NCBI GenBank assembly: GCA_019429005.1
Contig: JAHYJR010000003.1
Coordinates: forward strand, 79,924 to 143,923
Reading direction: 5' to 3'
DNA length: 64,000 nt
Origin: Nanobdellati archaeon
Lineage (GTDB): Archaea; EX4484-52; GLR71
Each line of letters starts with the position of its first letter. Position 1 is the stretch's first letter. The position numbers and the translations under genes were made by a program. Under the pieces are notes generated by a model, which was not told where the DNA came from, did not search any database, and saw only the letters and a program-made list of their open reading frames with translations. Shown piece by piece: positions 63,799-64,000 of this stretch.

Positions 63799-64000
63799 AG
63801 ATATTTAGTATTTTTTTTGTTTATATATTTTTTATAATAGATACATATAACAACAAACAACGATGTAATAAATTACAACACTAAAAACGCATATAGTCAG
63901 CTATTTTATCTACTGCGCAGTTCTTAATATACTATTTTTTTCTTAAAAACGTATTATATATACAATTTTACCACTCAAAATGTATCATTAATGTATTATA
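63799..64000. other. AT-rich end region without a supported gene
   Basis: I see no coding frame with a ribosome binding site or recognisable product in these last 200 bp. Confidence 0.6.

Overview
The window reads as an archaeal chromosome segment that is very AT-rich by eye (well under 35% G+C). The archaeal markers are an Orc1/Cdc6 initiator, FEN1 with a C-terminal PIP box, an MBF1 homologue, the tRNA modification enzymes Trm56, Taw1 and TrmG10, a PIN-ATPase-KH protein, an archaeal-type OGG2 glycosylase, RNase Z and a four-subunit pyruvate:ferredoxin oxidoreductase. Promoters also look archaeal. Many first genes of transcription units have a TATA-like box about 25-30 nt before the start codon (leaderless mRNA), while internal genes use a GGTG-type ribosome binding site 5-7 nt before the start. 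A reduced, DPANN-like lineage is plausible but is an inference; no 16S gene is present.

Layout. 0-6.2 kb: glycosylase, Trm9-like methyltransferase, MBF1, a run of tiny genes with good ribosome binding sites on the minus strand, ZIP transporter, phosphodiesterase, DnaJ-domain protein. 6.4-7.75 kb: a mosaic of three broken genes (DUF155-like, antisense uL14, threonine synthase). 8.5-12.2 kb: form II/III-like RuBisCO and an arsR-thioredoxin-permease operon with a palindromic operator. 13.8-17.5 kb: nucleotide hydrolases (two of four broken) and orc1/cdc6. 17.5-20.1 kb: a membrane HTH regulator beside a secreted small protein whose upstream region has helically phased repeats, then two pseudogenes. 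20.2-26.2 kb: a five-gene unit (NHL propeller protein, minimal K+ channel, coiled coil, HisRS-like protein, PIN-ATPase-KH). 26-32.5 kb: small paralogous proteins, broken arginase, HAD phosphatase, Trm56 and a possible MITE. 32.5-43.5 kb: Taw1, radical SAM protein, RNase Z, TrmG10, an orphan hisD in AT-only surroundings, endonuclease IV, bacterial-type ThrRS. 43.7-49 kb: porCDAB, a carotenoid-cyclase-like membrane protein, FEN1. 50-60 kb: ribose-1,5-bisphosphate isomerase, phytoene-desaturase-like protein, TrkA/TrkH, AMP phosphorylase, two tandem coiled-coil paralogues. 60.5-63.5 kb: a mevalonate pathway operon (mvaD-mvk-pmk).

Together AMP phosphorylase, R15P isomerase and RuBisCO form the complete archaeal AMP pathway, which turns nucleotides into 3-phosphoglycerate; porCDAB handles pyruvate further down. 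Two features stand out. First, about ten genes are broken, several by a single missing A in an A-tract. Second, at least three apparently intact genes (porC, K+ channel, trkH) have no ATG/GTG/TTG at the expected start and instead show AUU, AUC or AUA at the usual distance from a ribosome binding site.
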